Part shown: piece by piece, positions 25,705-36,766 of the stretch
How positions within the stretch are numbered: the stretch's first letter is position 1
Layout: the number at the start of each line of letters is the position of its first letter
Origin: Aquabacterium sp.
Lineage (GTDB): Bacteria > Pseudomonadota > Gammaproteobacteria > Burkholderiales > Burkholderiaceae_C
DNA: 41,855 nt
Direction of reading: 5' to 3'
NCBI RefSeq assembly: GCF_016234775.1
Contig: NZ_JACRAH010000034.1
Location: forward strand, 1-41,855
The notes under the pieces: generated by a model
Databases searched by the model: none
The model's input: the letters and a program-made list of their open reading frames with translations, nothing else
What the model was told of the DNA's origin: nothing
Translations under genes and position numbers: made by a program

Positions 25705-26400
25705 ATGAACCGCGACAGTCACTCCACAGCCCAGGCCATTCGCATGCCCGTGAACATGGGCGCCGTGGTCGACGTCAACGCCAGTCGGCGCGTGCTGCGC
25801 AACACCTACGCCCTGCTGGGCATGACGCTGGCTTTCAGCGCTGCCGTGGCGGGCACCGCCATGAGCCTGAACCTGCCCGCGCCTGGCATGTTGCTGACGC
25901 TCGTCGGTTTCTATGGTCTGTTCTTCCTGGTGCACAAGCTCTCGAACAGTGGCTGGGGCGTGGCCGCCGTGTTCGGCCTGACGGGTTTCATGGGCTACAC
26001 CCTGGGCCCGCTGCTCAACTCGGTGCTACAGATGCCCAATGGTGGCGCGGTGATCACCAACGCGTTGGGCGCCACGGCCGTCGCCTTCATCGGCTTGTCC
26101 GCCGTGTCGCTCACCACGAAGAAGGACTTCAGCTTCATGGGCAAGACCTTGTTCGTGGGCACGCTGATCGCGATGGTGCTGGGCCTGGGCGCCGTGTTCT
26201 TTGAGGTGCCCGCCTTGAGCCTGGCGGTGTCGGCGATGGTGGTCCTGCTGATGAGCGGCATGATCCTGTTCGAGACCAGCCGCATCGTCAACGGTGGCGA
26301 GACCAACTACCTGATGGCCACCGTGAGCCTGTTCGTCTCGATCTACAACATGTTCACCAGCTTGCTGATGCTGTTCGGCATTGGTAGCCGCGACGAATAA
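25705..26400 (+). CDS. Bax inhibitor-1/YccA family membrane protein
   Basis: A 231-residue inner-membrane protein with about seven hydrophobic helices after a 30-residue polar N-terminus. Family features are RRVLRNTYALLGMTL before helix 1 and, at the C-terminal end, the conserved ETSRIVNGGETNYLMATVSLFVSIYNMF region with acidic residues near the last helices. Bacterial members include YccA, which modulates FtsH proteolysis, and BsYetJ, a calcium leak channel; which role applies here is not visible. It follows the hibernation-factor gene by 40 bases with AGAAGGA before the ATG. Convergent with a flavoprotein gene seven bases away. Confidence 0.93.
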   Translation: MNRDSHSTAQAIRMPVNMGAVVDVNASRRVLRNTYALLGMTLAFSAAVAGTAMSLNLPAPGMLLTLVGFYGLFFLVHKLSNSGWGVAAVFGLTGFMGYTLGPLLNSVLQMPNGGAVITNALGATAVAFIGLSAVSLTTKKDFSFMGKTLFVGTLIAMVLGLGAVFFEVPALSLAVSAMVVLLMSGMILFETSRIVNGGETNYLMATVSLFVSIYNMFTSLLMLFGIGSRDE

Positions 26401-26407
26401 GCAGCCC

Positions 26408-27454
26408 CTAGTCTGCCGCGTTGATCAGGCCGGACACGTTGGACACCACAGTCCGCGCCTGAGACATCACACGGTCCACGATCTCGGCCACGCTGGCCAC
26501 ATCGTGGACCAGGCCTTGAGACTGGCCGATCAATTGCACGCCATCCACGTGATTGCCCTCGTGGATGGCTTTTCTCATGGCCAGGGTGGCCGCACCAAAG
26601 TAGGCTACCTTCACGGCACCCACCAGGCCCTGCCCCATCGCGTCCTTGGCCAGCGCCGTGAGCGGTGTGTTGAGCTCACGCGCGGCGGCCAGCGAACGGC
26701 CGATGGCCACAGGCGGGCTGAGCTTGCGCGCCGTGTATCTGCGGCCACCAGGCGTGCGCATCACGCGGCACGGGAAGGTGTCGAAGTTGCTCGAAAAGAT
26801 GGTCTCTTCGGCTTCCTTGTCCAAAATAAGCTGCTTGGTGTCCGCGTGAACCGGGCTTTCCTTGGAACTGGCAAAGCGCGTGCCCATGGCCACGGCGTCA
26901 GCGCCCAGTGACAAGGCCGCCACCAGGCCACGCCCATCGGCAAAACCACCGGCCGCGATGATGGGCAGATCCGTCATGTCGCGCACGGCGGGGATCAGCA
27001 CCATGGACGTCACCTTGCCGCCATGCGCCGCCGCTTCATGGCCCGTCACGATCAGGCCATCCACACCGGAGTCAATGGCCGAGCGCGCGTGCTTCTCGTT
27101 GGAGATGGTGGCGATCACCTTGCCCCCATAGGCCTTGACGCCTTCGATCACCCATTCGCCTTTGCCCATCGACACATTGATCACGGGCACCTGTTCTTCG
27201 AGCGCCACCTTGGCACACTCGGCTGCACCCGGCAGCATGAGGCTGCACCCCACGCCGAAGGGTTTGTCTGTCAGGCGGCGGATTTCGCGAATCGCTGCGC
27301 GGCACTCTTCAGGCGACAAGGCACCCGAGGCCAGGATCCCCAGGCCGCCCGCATTGCACACGGCGGCCACCAGCGACGGTACGGCGATGTAGGTCATGCC
27401 GGGCAGCACGATGGGGTGCTGGATGCCCAGCATCCGGGTCAGGCGTGTTTTCAT
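26408..27454 (-). CDS. NAD(P)H-dependent flavin oxidoreductase, nitronate monooxygenase family
   Basis: A 348-residue TIM-barrel FMN enzyme. Motifs are MLGIQHPIVLPGMTYI at the N-terminus, GHEAAAHGG (the phosphate- and substrate-binding loop with the family histidine), PIIAAGGFADGRGLVAALSLGADAVAMGTRF, and ESPVHADTKQ. Members oxidise alkyl nitronates or act as NADH:quinone reductases; these subtypes cannot be told apart here. It is convergent with the Bax inhibitor-like gene and divergent from the cholesterol-oxidase-like gene across 236 bases. No recognisable Shine-Dalgarno sequence precedes ATG 27454. Confidence 0.88.
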   Translation of the reverse strand: MKTRLTRMLGIQHPIVLPGMTYIAVPSLVAAVCNAGGLGILASGALSPEECRAAIREIRRLTDKPFGVGCSLMLPGAAECAKVALEEQVPVINVSMGKGEWVIEGVKAYGGKVIATISNEKHARSAIDSGVDGLIVTGHEAAAHGGKVTSMVLIPAVRDMTDLPIIAAGGFADGRGLVAALSLGADAVAMGTRFASSKESPVHADTKQLILDKEAEETIFSSNFDTFPCRVMRTPGGRRYTARKLSPPVAIGRSLAAARELNTPLTALAKDAMGQGLVGAVKVAYFGAATLAMRKAIHEGNHVDGVQLIGQSQGLVHDVASVAEIVDRVMSQARTVVSNVSGLINAAD

Positions 27455-27657
27455 GGCGATAGCAGCAAGTTGGGCAAGGCGGATGGCGAAGTCGGCGGGA
27501 CTCTATCACCGTCACACAAGGGCATACGTTCATCCCAGGGGGGCAACCCTCAGGCAGCACGGCGACAATTGTCGGCTGAACGACACTAAATCGACCCTCG
27601 CTTAAGGGATGGCACAGGGAATACCAAATCACGATCAACCCTGCGCATTCAACATAA

Positions 27658-29337
<1,680 letters not shown>

Positions 29338-31764
29338 TCAAGCCTCACCGGACCGGGGAAGCTTGATCACCTCAGCGCTGTGGCGTTGCCCGGCGCCGCG
29401 CAAGGCGAACCAGTGCAGCAAGGTCTGGTAGAGCGCCTGCGTGTCGATGGGCTTGGAAAGATGGCCGTTCATGCCGGCGGCCATGCAGGCGTCTTTTTCT
29501 TCCTGCAAGACGCTGGCCGTCATCGCCACGATGGGCAGCGAGCGGTGATCGGGCAACAAGCGGATGGCGCGAGTCGCTTGCAAGCCATCCATCTCGGGCA
29601 TGTGCATGTCCATCAGCACCAGGTCAAAGGCCTGCTGCTGTAGCAGCGACAGGGCTTCCACCCCATTGCGGGCAGGCGTCACATTCACACCGGCCATGGC
29701 CAGCAACTCCATGGCCAGCGCGCTGTTGATGGGATTGTCCTCAGCTAACAGCACACGTGCGCCCGCGTGGTTCTGCTTCAGCAGGCTGATGGCCTCATCG
29801 GCTGACAGGGGAGCGCAAGCCTCATCGACATCCGTGGCTGAAGGTGCGTGCGCCGCATGCAGCCTGATGCGACACCAGAACACACTGCCCTGCCCGACCT
29901 GACTGCGCACACCGATGCGCCCCTCCATGAGCTCCACCAGGCTACGCGTGATGGCCAGTCCCAGCCCCGTACCACCAAACCGACGCGTGGTCGAGTCATC
30001 AGCTTGCACGAAGGCATTGAACAGCTTGCTGGCCTGTTCGGCAGAGATGCCCACCCCGGTGTCCTGCACCTCGATCAACAAGTTGACCTCGTCGTCGGTC
30101 AGCGACTCCGGCTTGACCACCAGCGTCACCTGCCCTCTCTCGGTGAACTTCACGGCGTTGCTCAACAGGTTGATCAACACCTGGGACAAGCGCACCGCGT
30201 CGCCACGCACGCGTTGAGGGCAGCCATCCGAGCTGACAAGCAAGGACAGCTTCTTTTCCCGAGCCTTGTCCGACACCATGGCCACGGCCTTGTCCATCAA
30301 CTCGATCAGATCGAAGTCTTCCTGCGTCAACGTGAACATGCCGGCCTCGATCTTGGACAGATCCAGGATGTTGTTGATGATGTCCAGCAGGTGCTCGGCC
30401 GCTTCATGTACGGTGTTCAGCCTTTCGGCTTGCCCCGTCAGCATGGGCCCTTGCTGCATCAGATAGGTGACCCCCATGATGGCATTCATGGGGGTGCGGA
30501 TCTCGTGGCTCATGTTGGCAATGAAGGCGCTCTTCGCGCGGGTGGCGGCCTCGGCCTTGTCGCGTGCCGACTGCAACTGTTCGGTGCGCTGCGCCACGGT
30601 TTCTTCAAGGTGATCCCGGTAGGTGGACAGCTCGCTCATGCGAGCCTCCAGGCGGCCATGCATGTCGTGCAGGGCCCTGGACAAAGACTCGATTTCATCG
30701 GCCTGGCGACCGCCCAGATCGAATTGCGCGGGCTCGCCTTCGCGCAAGCTGGCTGCTGCTTTTGCCAGGGCATCCAGCGGGCGGGTGATGCGCCCCGCCA
30801 ACCACCAGCTGATCAACATGAACAAGCCCGACCCGATCAAACCCAGCAGCAGCATGCGCTGCCAAAGTTTGGTGGCAGGGCCATAGGCCATATCAGGATT
30901 CTGGCGCAGCACCAGCAACAAGGGTGGTTTGCCCTCGCGCTCGGTCCAGCGCACAGGAGCCACCGCTGTCAGTTGTTCGCCGATATCGGGCCAGTTGATC
31001 AACCTCGCTACCGCGTGGATCTTGAGGTCATCGAGCCCTGCTGGGTTGAGCTTCTTGCCCAACAAGGGCAAGGGCCCCACGGTCACATCACCATCCGGCG
31101 TGAGCAACAAGGTATGCGCCAGGCTGTCGTCCTGCGCAACCATGACGCTGTGCATGTCACGCACCCAGCGCCAGTTGAGCATGCCCACGATCACGCCGAT
31201 CTTGCGCCCCTCGTAGTCCAGAACCGGCACGGCCATGTCGATCAACTGCACCGGACGACCATCCACATCGAGAGGCAGGTAATCAGCCAGTGGCCCAGCG
31301 GCCTGAGGCTTGCCCAGCCAGGGGGCCAGCATGCCCGATACAAACCAGGCTTGCGCAGAGAAATCCTGGCTCTCCAGCCGGGCGCCCGTGGCTGTCACCA
31401 CCACACCCTTTGCATCGGTCAAGGCCAGCCATTCAAACTCAGGGCGACTGGCCTTGACGCGCTCCAGCGCAAGCCGCATGTCCCCCGCATCCAGCAAGCC
31501 ACTGGCCACTTCGGGCCGCTGCGCCAGTTGGGTGATGTCGCGCTGCCGCTCAGCCAGTGCCAGCGACACCACCTGTCCCAGCACACTGGCCTCCCGGCGC
31601 GCCGCCTCGCTGACAGCCTGTTGCAGTTGCTGGCGTTGATCCTGCGCCAGCCAGAACGACAGCAGCACGGCAAAGATGACCCCGCTGAGGCCCGTGACCC
31701 AGGCCAATCGTGCACGCACGCTGCGGTGGGGCAGATAAGGTTGCAATCTATCCAGCGCTGTCAT
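29338..31764 (-). CDS. Hybrid sensor histidine kinase with periplasmic Cache-like domain and receiver
   Basis: An 808-residue inner-membrane kinase. TM1 is at 21-41, a periplasmic double-Cache-like sensor at 42-300, TM2 at 303-323, HAMP at about 325-378 and a coiled coil at 380-410. HisKA carries His420 ([11 protein letters not shown]), the ATPase domain has the N box [17 protein letters not shown] and GGTGLGLAI, and the C-terminal receiver has Asp719 ([12 protein letters not shown]) and Lys771 (SKPID). No HPt domain or separate response regulator lies nearby, so the phosphorelay partner is elsewhere. ATG 31764 begins at MTALDRL; the frame upstream crosses the start of the divergent binding-protein gene and is rejected. 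Its stop touches the convergent GMC gene's stop. Confidence 0.93.
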   Translation of the reverse strand: MTALDRLQPYLPHRSVRARLAWVTGLSGVIFAVLLSFWLAQDQRQQLQQAVSEAARREASVLGQVVSLALAERQRDITQLAQRPEVASGLLDAGDMRLALERVKASRPEFEWLALTDAKGVVVTATGARLESQDFSAQAWFVSGMLAPWLGKPQAAGPLADYLPLDVDGRPVQLIDMAVPVLDYEGRKIGVIVGMLNWRWVRDMHSVMVAQDDSLAHTLLLTPDGDVTVGPLPLLGKKLNPAGLDDLKIHAVARLINWPDIGEQLTAVAPVRWTEREGKPPLLLVLRQNPDMAYGPATKLWQRMLLLGLIGSGLFMLISWWLAGRITRPLDALAKAAASLREGEPAQFDLGGRQADEIESLSRALHDMHGRLEARMSELSTYRDHLEETVAQRTEQLQSARDKAEAATRAKSAFIANMSHEIRTPMNAIMGVTYLMQQGPMLTGQAERLNTVHEAAEHLLDIINNILDLSKIEAGMFTLTQEDFDLIELMDKAVAMVSDKAREKKLSLLVSSDGCPQRVRGDAVRLSQVLINLLSNAVKFTERGQVTLVVKPESLTDDEVNLLIEVQDTGVGISAEQASKLFNAFVQADDSTTRRFGGTGLGLAITRSLVELMEGRIGVRSQVGQGSVFWCRIRLHAAHAPSATDVDEACAPLSADEAISLLKQNHAGARVLLAEDNPINSALAMELLAMAGVNVTPARNGVEALSLLQQQAFDLVLMDMHMPEMDGLQATRAIRLLPDHRSLPIVAMTASVLQEEKDACMAAGMNGHLSKPIDTQALYQTLLHWFALRGAGQRHSAEVIKLPRSGEA

Positions 31765-31915
31765 GATGCCGGGCTGTCGTCCGTGATGCTGTGTTCGCGA
31801 ATGTACGGATGTGGCGCCGCACGATGCGCCTCCACAATCCCTGACCACATACCGCTTTGGCGTACAACCCAGGCCCAAGGCGTTGGTGACCATCATAAAC
31901 ACACGGAGCAGGTTC

Positions 31916-33226
31916 ATGGCTAATGGTCGTCTGGCGACCTTGTTGGCGGGTGTGATCTGGATCACACCCTGGGCGACGCACGCCACCGAACTGGTGATTG
32001 CCACGGTCAACAACGGGCACATGATCACCCTCCAGAAGATGTCAGGGGAGTTCGAGCGCGCACACCCGGACGTCAAGCTGAAGTGGATCACGCTGGAAGA
32101 GGGTGTATTGCGTCAGCAGGTCACGCGAGATGTCACAACGAAAGCGGGGCAATTCGATGTGATGACCATTGGCGCTTACGAGGCACCCATCTGGGCAAAA
32201 AAGGGTTGGATCAGGCCACTGACGCCATCCCCCGGCTACGAGGTGGCCGACTTGCTGGCCCCGATCCGACAATCGTTGAGCGTCTCAGGCCAGCTCTACG
32301 CCTTACCCTTTTACGGCGAAAGCTCCATGACCATGGTGCGCACCGACCTGCTCAAGGCTGCTGGCCTCAAACTGGGCGCTGCCCCCACGTGGGCCCAAAT
32401 CCACCACGCTGCAGAGAAGCTGCATGCCCCTGACAAAGGGGTCTATGGCATCTGCCTGCGGGGCAAACCAGGCTGGGGCGAGAACATGTCACTGATCACC
32501 ACCATGGTCAACACCTTTGGCGGACAGTGGTTCAACATGAGTTGGCAACCCCAGCTTCAAACGCCAGCCTGGCGCAACGCGGTGACGCTCTACGCCGATC
32601 TGCTCAACCAGTTCGGCCCTCCGGGCGCAGCCGCCAACGGCTACAACGAGAACCTGGCCTTATTCATGGATGGTCGCTGCGCCATCTGGGTCGATGCCAC
32701 CGTGGCAGGCGGCTTCGTCAACCGCGCGGAGAGCTCAAAGGTGGCGGGAAAGGTGGCCTTCCTGCAGGCGCCAGTGGCGGCAACCCCCAAAGGCGCCCAT
32801 TGGGTCTGGACCTGGGCCCTGGCCATCCCGACATCGTCCAGCAAGGCACAAGCGGCGCAGCGCTTCATGGAGTGGGCCACATCCAGAGACTACATCCGCC
32901 TGGTTGCCGAACGCGAGGGCTGGGACGCCGTGCCATCCGGCACCAGACAATCCACCTACGCCTCACCGCAGTTCAGGCGGGCCAACCCACATGCCCTGGT
33001 CGAGCAGCGGGCCATCTCCACAGCCAATCCGCAAGATGCCACCTTGCCCCGCTCACCCTACACGGGCATCCAGTGGGCGTCGATTCCAGAGTTCCAGGCC
33101 ATCGGCACGGCAGTGGGGCAAGAGATCAGCGAGTTACTGCAAGATCCTGTCAGCGTGGATGAAGTGCTGAGCAAGTCGCAACAGATTGCCGACCGCAAGA
33201 TGCGCGCAGCGGGCTACTACCGCTGA
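31916..33226 (+). CDS. Periplasmic sugar/polyol-binding protein (family 1, SmoE-like), orphan
   Basis: A 436-residue solute-binding protein. The signal peptide covers about 1-23 (cleavage after THA). The mature start, LVIATVNNGHMITLQKMSGEF, then VKLKWITLEEGVLRQQVTRD and QFDVMTIGAYEAPIWAKKGW, is typical of the sorbitol/mannitol-binding proteins of ABC transporters. ATG 31916 has GGAGCAGG just upstream. No permease or ATPase genes follow; the next gene is convergent and overlaps by ten bases. It is divergent from the hybrid histidine kinase with 151 bases between, so it may present ligand to that kinase instead of, or as well as, feeding a transporter; this is inferred. Confidence 0.9.
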   Translation: MANGRLATLLAGVIWITPWATHATELVIATVNNGHMITLQKMSGEFERAHPDVKLKWITLEEGVLRQQVTRDVTTKAGQFDVMTIGAYEAPIWAKKGWIRPLTPSPGYEVADLLAPIRQSLSVSGQLYALPFYGESSMTMVRTDLLKAAGLKLGAAPTWAQIHHAAEKLHAPDKGVYGICLRGKPGWGENMSLITTMVNTFGGQWFNMSWQPQLQTPAWRNAVTLYADLLNQFGPPGAAANGYNENLALFMDGRCAIWVDATVAGGFVNRAESSKVAGKVAFLQAPVAATPKGAHWVWTWALAIPTSSSKAQAAQRFMEWATSRDYIRLVAEREGWDAVPSGTRQSTYASPQFRRANPHALVEQRAISTANPQDATLPRSPYTGIQWASIPEFQAIGTAVGQEISELLQDPVSVDEVLSKSQQIADRKMRAAGYYR

Positions 33227-34707
33227 AGGCGGGCCACCGCCAGCGCCTCTACCAGGCGCTTGACGGCCCCTTCCATCCGGGCTTGTGGCGTGTTGGCATA
33301 GCCCATGACCAGGCCGTTGAAGCCTGACACGCCACCCGTGCCATACATGGCCAGTGGCCGAGGGCTGAGACCCAGCGCATACGATGCATGGGCCAGGCTT
33401 GTATCCTGCACCGCATCGGGCCCCTCCGAGGGCAGACTCAGCACCAGGTGCATACCTGCCTGCCCGCCCAGCACCTGTCCTGACAAAGGCCACTGGCGCG
33501 CCAGCGCTTCGCGCAGGGCAGCCTGTCGTTCTGCGTACAGCTTGCGCATCTTGCGCAGATGACGGGTGAAGTGCCCTTCATCGATGAACGCGGCCAGCGC
33601 ACGTTGTTCGAATGGTCGGCCACGTCGCACCAACTCTCCCACCACGCCAGCAGCACGGTCAGCCAGCGCTTGCGGCCACACGATGAAGCCCAGACGCAAG
33701 GCGGGGAACATGGATTTGCTGAAAGTGCCGAGATAGACCACAGGGGCATCATCCACCTGGCCTTGCATGGCGGCCAGCGGCGGGCCGTCGTGCCGGAACT
33801 CGCTGTCGTAGTCGTCCTCCAGAATCCACGCGCCCGCCTGACGCGCTTGCTCGATCAGGCGCAGGCGCCGTGGCAAGGTCAGCACGGCACCTAAAGGGTA
33901 CTGATGCGAGGGCGTCGTGTAAATCATGCGCGGCGGCTTGTCGCGCCACCAGGCCTCAGGCGGCGCGATGCCGTCGGCGTCCACCGTCACGGGTACCACG
34001 TTCAATCCCGCCTGCACGAACGCGGTACGGGCGCCGCCGTAGCCGGGGTGCTCGATCCACACTGTGTCTCCCACGTCTGCCAGGATGTGCGCACACAGTT
34101 CCATGCTGTGCTGGGTGCCATCGGTGATGGTGACCTGATCGGCGTGGCAGCGCACACCACGTGCCGCACGCAGGTAGGTGGCAATGGCCTGGCGCAGATC
34201 CGGCTCGCCCACGGCATGGCGATAGCCCAAGTCCAGCGTGCTGCCTTGCCGCAAGGCGCGATCACACAAGCGCTGCCACGTGGGCAAGGGAAAGGCATCC
34301 AGCGCAGGCATACCGGGCATGAAGGGCCGCAAGTCATCCTCGGGCAGGCGGCGACGGTCACACTGGCGCACACGCTGAGACACCAAGGCAGTGGCATCAA
34401 GCAAGGCCGGCGCGCGCACCCTCGATGCCGACACCGCAGAAAACGCAGCCACCACCGTGCCTTGTCGACTGGGTTGCACATAACCTTCTGCGGCCAGCTG
34501 TTCGTAAGCGTGGATCACGCCATTGCGCGCCATGGCCAGGTCCCGCGCCAGATCCCGGCTGGAAGGCAGCACGGCGCCTGCCTGCAGCCGGCCCTGAGCA
34601 ATCGCGTCGCGCAAGGCTTCGTACAGGACGCGCTGCAGCGCCTGTCGCTTCTTGATGGCCTGGGCTTTGAGGCGCTTCCCGTCCAGCAGCAAGTGCAGAT
34701 CGGCCAT
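33217..34707 (-). CDS. MocR/PdxR-type regulator (GntR wHTH plus aminotransferase domain)
   Basis: A 496-residue fusion. The winged helix at about 20-90 has VLYEALRDAIAQGRLQAGAVLPSSRDLA and NGVIHAYEQLAAEGYV. The aminotransferase-like domain (110-490) includes TPSHQYPLG, EDDYDSEFR and the PLP-binding lysine in YLGTFSKSMFPALRLGF. This subtype includes PdxR, which activates vitamin B6 synthesis. It is divergent from a PNPOx-fold protein gene across 107 bases, a layout shared by several MocR/PNPOx pairs, so regulation of that gene in response to PLP is the likely role. TGGTT recurs at a ten-base step (34729, 34739) just upstream of its start. It overlaps the binding-protein gene by ten bases. Confidence 0.9.
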   Translation of the reverse strand: MADLHLLLDGKRLKAQAIKKRQALQRVLYEALRDAIAQGRLQAGAVLPSSRDLARDLAMARNGVIHAYEQLAAEGYVQPSRQGTVVAAFSAVSASRVRAPALLDATALVSQRVRQCDRRRLPEDDLRPFMPGMPALDAFPLPTWQRLCDRALRQGSTLDLGYRHAVGEPDLRQAIATYLRAARGVRCHADQVTITDGTQHSMELCAHILADVGDTVWIEHPGYGGARTAFVQAGLNVVPVTVDADGIAPPEAWWRDKPPRMIYTTPSHQYPLGAVLTLPRRLRLIEQARQAGAWILEDDYDSEFRHDGPPLAAMQGQVDDAPVVYLGTFSKSMFPALRLGFIVWPQALADRAAGVVGELVRRGRPFEQRALAAFIDEGHFTRHLRKMRKLYAERQAALREALARQWPLSGQVLGGQAGMHLVLSLPSEGPDAVQDTSLAHASYALGLSPRPLAMYGTGGVSGFNGLVMGYANTPQARMEGAVKRLVEALAVARLQR

Positions 34708-34814
34708 GTGGTCGTGGCTCCATGAATTTGGTTGATCGTGGTTCTTTGCATGGTGCCAGAAATTCTCTATCGTTCACGCACTGATCACACACAAGACCTG
34801 TAAGGGACACCGTC

Positions 34815-35510
34815 ATGCAAGCCAACCACACGCCTGATTCAGAACCGCCTCAAGCTGTGCCACCCAGCAACCGGACACGCGTCAGGCGCGCGGCAGAACG
34901 GGCTCACTACGATGCGCCCACCGTGCATGCCATCGTGGACGATGCCTGGCTCTGTCACGTGGCCTTCGCCTGCCCTGACGTGCTGTGCCTGCCCACCACC
35001 TGCTGGCGCGTGGACGACATGCTCTACATCCACGGCTCCAACGGCAGCCGCATGATGAAGCACCTGGCCAGTGGTGCGCCCGCCTGCGTCACCATCACGC
35101 ACCTGGATGGCCTGGTGATGGCCCGCTCGGCCTTTTCGCACTCGATGAACTACCGCTCGGTGGTGGTGCATGGCGCTTTTGAAGTGGTGGCGGACGAAGA
35201 CAAACCCGCCGTGCTGCACGCGCTCATGGAGCACATTGCGCCGGGCCGTGGCCATGACAGCCGCGAGCCGGATGCCAATGAGCTGAAAGCCACCACCGTG
35301 TTGGGCATCCCCCTGCATGAATCGGCCGCCAAGATCCGCAACTGGGGCCCGCGCGACAACGAAGAAGACCTGAACCTGCCGCACTGGGCCGGCGTGCTGC
35401 CTTTGATGACCCAACGCCTGCCAGCCGTCACGCACCCGGACAGCCGCTCGCCCGTGCCGGGCTACATTGCGGACTGGCTGACCCAGGCACAGCCACCCGG
35501 CATGATCTGA
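34815..35510 (+). CDS. Pyridoxamine 5'-phosphate oxidase-fold flavoprotein
   Basis: A 231-residue FMN-binding split-barrel protein of the Pyridox_ox_2/nitroimidazole-resistance-like group. Segments that mark the fold are TVHAIVDDAWLCHVAF, MLYIHGSNGSRMMKHLASG (phosphate-binding strand and helix) and RSVVVHGAFEVVAD. It is not canonical PdxH: the length and central motifs differ, so PNP oxidase activity is unproven, and other flavin-linked reductions are possible. It is divergent from a MocR/PdxR-type regulator, which supports a link to B6 or flavin metabolism. An OsmC gene follows 40 bases downstream and is probably cotranscribed. Confidence 0.82.
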   Translation: MQANHTPDSEPPQAVPPSNRTRVRRAAERAHYDAPTVHAIVDDAWLCHVAFACPDVLCLPTTCWRVDDMLYIHGSNGSRMMKHLASGAPACVTITHLDGLVMARSAFSHSMNYRSVVVHGAFEVVADEDKPAVLHALMEHIAPGRGHDSREPDANELKATTVLGIPLHESAAKIRNWGPRDNEEDLNLPHWAGVLPLMTQRLPAVTHPDSRSPVPGYIADWLTQAQPPGMI

Positions 35511-35550
35511 GATCAACGCTTGCACACCAACCAAACAGGAAGGAAACCGC

Positions 35551-36018
35551 ATGGCCCACCGCTACACCGCCGAGACCATCTGGCACCGGGGCGATCAGCC
35601 CTTCACCGACAAACGCTACAGCCGCGCTCACCTGCTGCGCTTTGACGGCGGCATCGAGGTGCCGGGCTCGTCTTCGCCGCTGTCCGTCCCTCTGCCCATG
35701 TCCATCGAAACCGCCGTGGATCCGGAAGAGGCTTTCGTGTCGGCCATATCCAGTTGCCACATGCTGTGGTTCCTGTCGATCGCCTGCCAGCAAGGCCTGG
35801 TGGTCGACTCGTATCACGATGCAGCCGAAGGGGTGATGACGCGCAATGAACAAGGCCGCATGGCCGTGACCCACGTGACACTGCGGCCGCGCATCGTGTT
35901 CGCCGGCACGGCGCAGCCCGACGCCGATGCGGTGATGACGATGCACCACCAGGCCCATGAGGCCTGTTTCATCGCCAACTCGGTGAAAAGTGAGATCGTG
36001 GTCGAGCCGCGCACCTGA
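35551..36018 (+). CDS. OsmC-family protein (thiol peroxidase type)
   Basis: A 155-residue OsmC-like protein. The paired redox cysteines are Cys69 (AISSCHMLWFLSIAC) and Cys139 (HEACFIANSVKSE), the expected arrangement for thiol-dependent reduction of organic hydroperoxides. The N-terminal strand region (YTAETIWHRGDQPF) and PEEAFVSAISSCH match the OsmC/Ohr superfamily; the absence of the classic Ohr start favours the generic OsmC group. An AGGAAGGAAA stretch lies just before the ATG. It is downstream of the PNPOx-fold gene on the same strand and convergent with bioD. A hairpin after the stop may end the transcript. Confidence 0.88.
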   Translation: MAHRYTAETIWHRGDQPFTDKRYSRAHLLRFDGGIEVPGSSSPLSVPLPMSIETAVDPEEAFVSAISSCHMLWFLSIACQQGLVVDSYHDAAEGVMTRNEQGRMAVTHVTLRPRIVFAGTAQPDADAVMTMHHQAHEACFIANSVKSEIVVEPRT

Positions 36019-36042
36019 GGTTTGCGCGCTCAAGCGCCAACC
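36019..36042. terminator. Hairpin between convergent OsmC and bioD genes
   Basis: GGTTTGCGC (36019-36027), loop GCTCAA, then GCGCCAACC (36034-36042): a nine-position stem with one T-C mismatch. It begins one base after the OsmC stop and ends nine bases before the bioD end. No U tract is present on either strand, so it would work as a weak, factor-assisted end or as a stability hairpin. Confidence 0.35.
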
Positions 36043-36051
36043 GGCACCCGA

Positions 36052-36750
36052 TCAGGGCAAGCGCATGGACTGCGCCAGTTCGGCCGGATCAGCCTGCGGA
36101 TCCCAGCCCCAATGCGCCAGCATGGGGGCCTGCAGATGCGCCTTCAGGGTTGCCAGGTTGGCGGCCTGCTCGGCCATCTGGGGATCGACCACATTGGCCA
36201 CCCAACCCGCCAGGGTCAGGCCACGCGACAGAATGGCCTCCTGCGTCAGCAAGGCATGGTTCAGGCAGCCCAGCCGCACGCCCACCACCATGATCACGGG
36301 CAGCCACAGGCGCTGCGCCAGATCCGCGCTGGTCTCGAAACAACCGGGCTTCTCGCACAGGGGCACGATGAAGCCCCCGGCCCCTTCCACCACCACCGCA
36401 TCGGCGTGTTGCTGCAAGGCATGGAAGCTGGCCTCGATGTGGGACAGATCGATCTCGGTGCTCGCCAGCCTGGCCGCGATGTGCGGCGAGGCAGCCACCG
36501 GCAAGGCATACGGGTTGTCGAACGACGAGGGCACATGCAGGCTGGAGGCCGCGCGCAAGGCCACCACATCCTCGTTGAGCCATTGGCCAGGATGCCCGTC
36601 GGCGCCGTCGATCCAATCGCAGCCAGCCGCCACAGGCTTCATGCCGACCACGCGCGCATGCCCGGCGTTGCGCAAGGCATGGATCAAGGCCGCACTGGTG
36701 CGGGTCTTGCCCACGCCCGTGTCGGTTCCGGTGATGAAGTAAGCGGTCAT
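36052..36750 (-). CDS. bioD: Dethiobiotin synthetase
   Basis: ATP-dependent carboxylation and ring closure of 7,8-diaminopelargonic acid to dethiobiotin. It has 232 residues. The P-loop is GTDTGVGKT (8-16), followed by MKPVAAGC and the catalytic-site region VVVEGAGGFIVPL. The nucleotide-specificity segment VVGVRLGCLNHALLT is typical. It lies 16 bases after bioA in the same operon and is the last gene of the five-gene run that begins with a small membrane protein and queE. No bioB follows. Confidence 0.95.
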   Translation of the reverse strand: MTAYFITGTDTGVGKTRTSAALIHALRNAGHARVVGMKPVAAGCDWIDGADGHPGQWLNEDVVALRAASSLHVPSSFDNPYALPVAASPHIAARLASTEIDLSHIEASFHALQQHADAVVVEGAGGFIVPLCEKPGCFETSADLAQRLWLPVIMVVGVRLGCLNHALLTQEAILSRGLTLAGWVANVVDPQMAEQAANLATLKAHLQAPMLAHWGWDPQADPAELAQSMRLP

Positions 36751-36766
36751 GGTCAGTCAGGCGGAA

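Noticed and set aside
27610..27630. Sigma-54 promoter before the cholesterol-oxidase-like gene (TGGCAC at 27610)
   Set aside because: The -12 position reads ATAC instead of TTGC, so the GC element is missing.
29848..31923. 691-codon plus-strand open frame
   Set aside because: It lies wholly antisense to the hybrid histidine kinase, whose domains are unambiguous. Its composition (His/Gln/Arg-rich) is typical of antisense frames in G+C-rich DNA.
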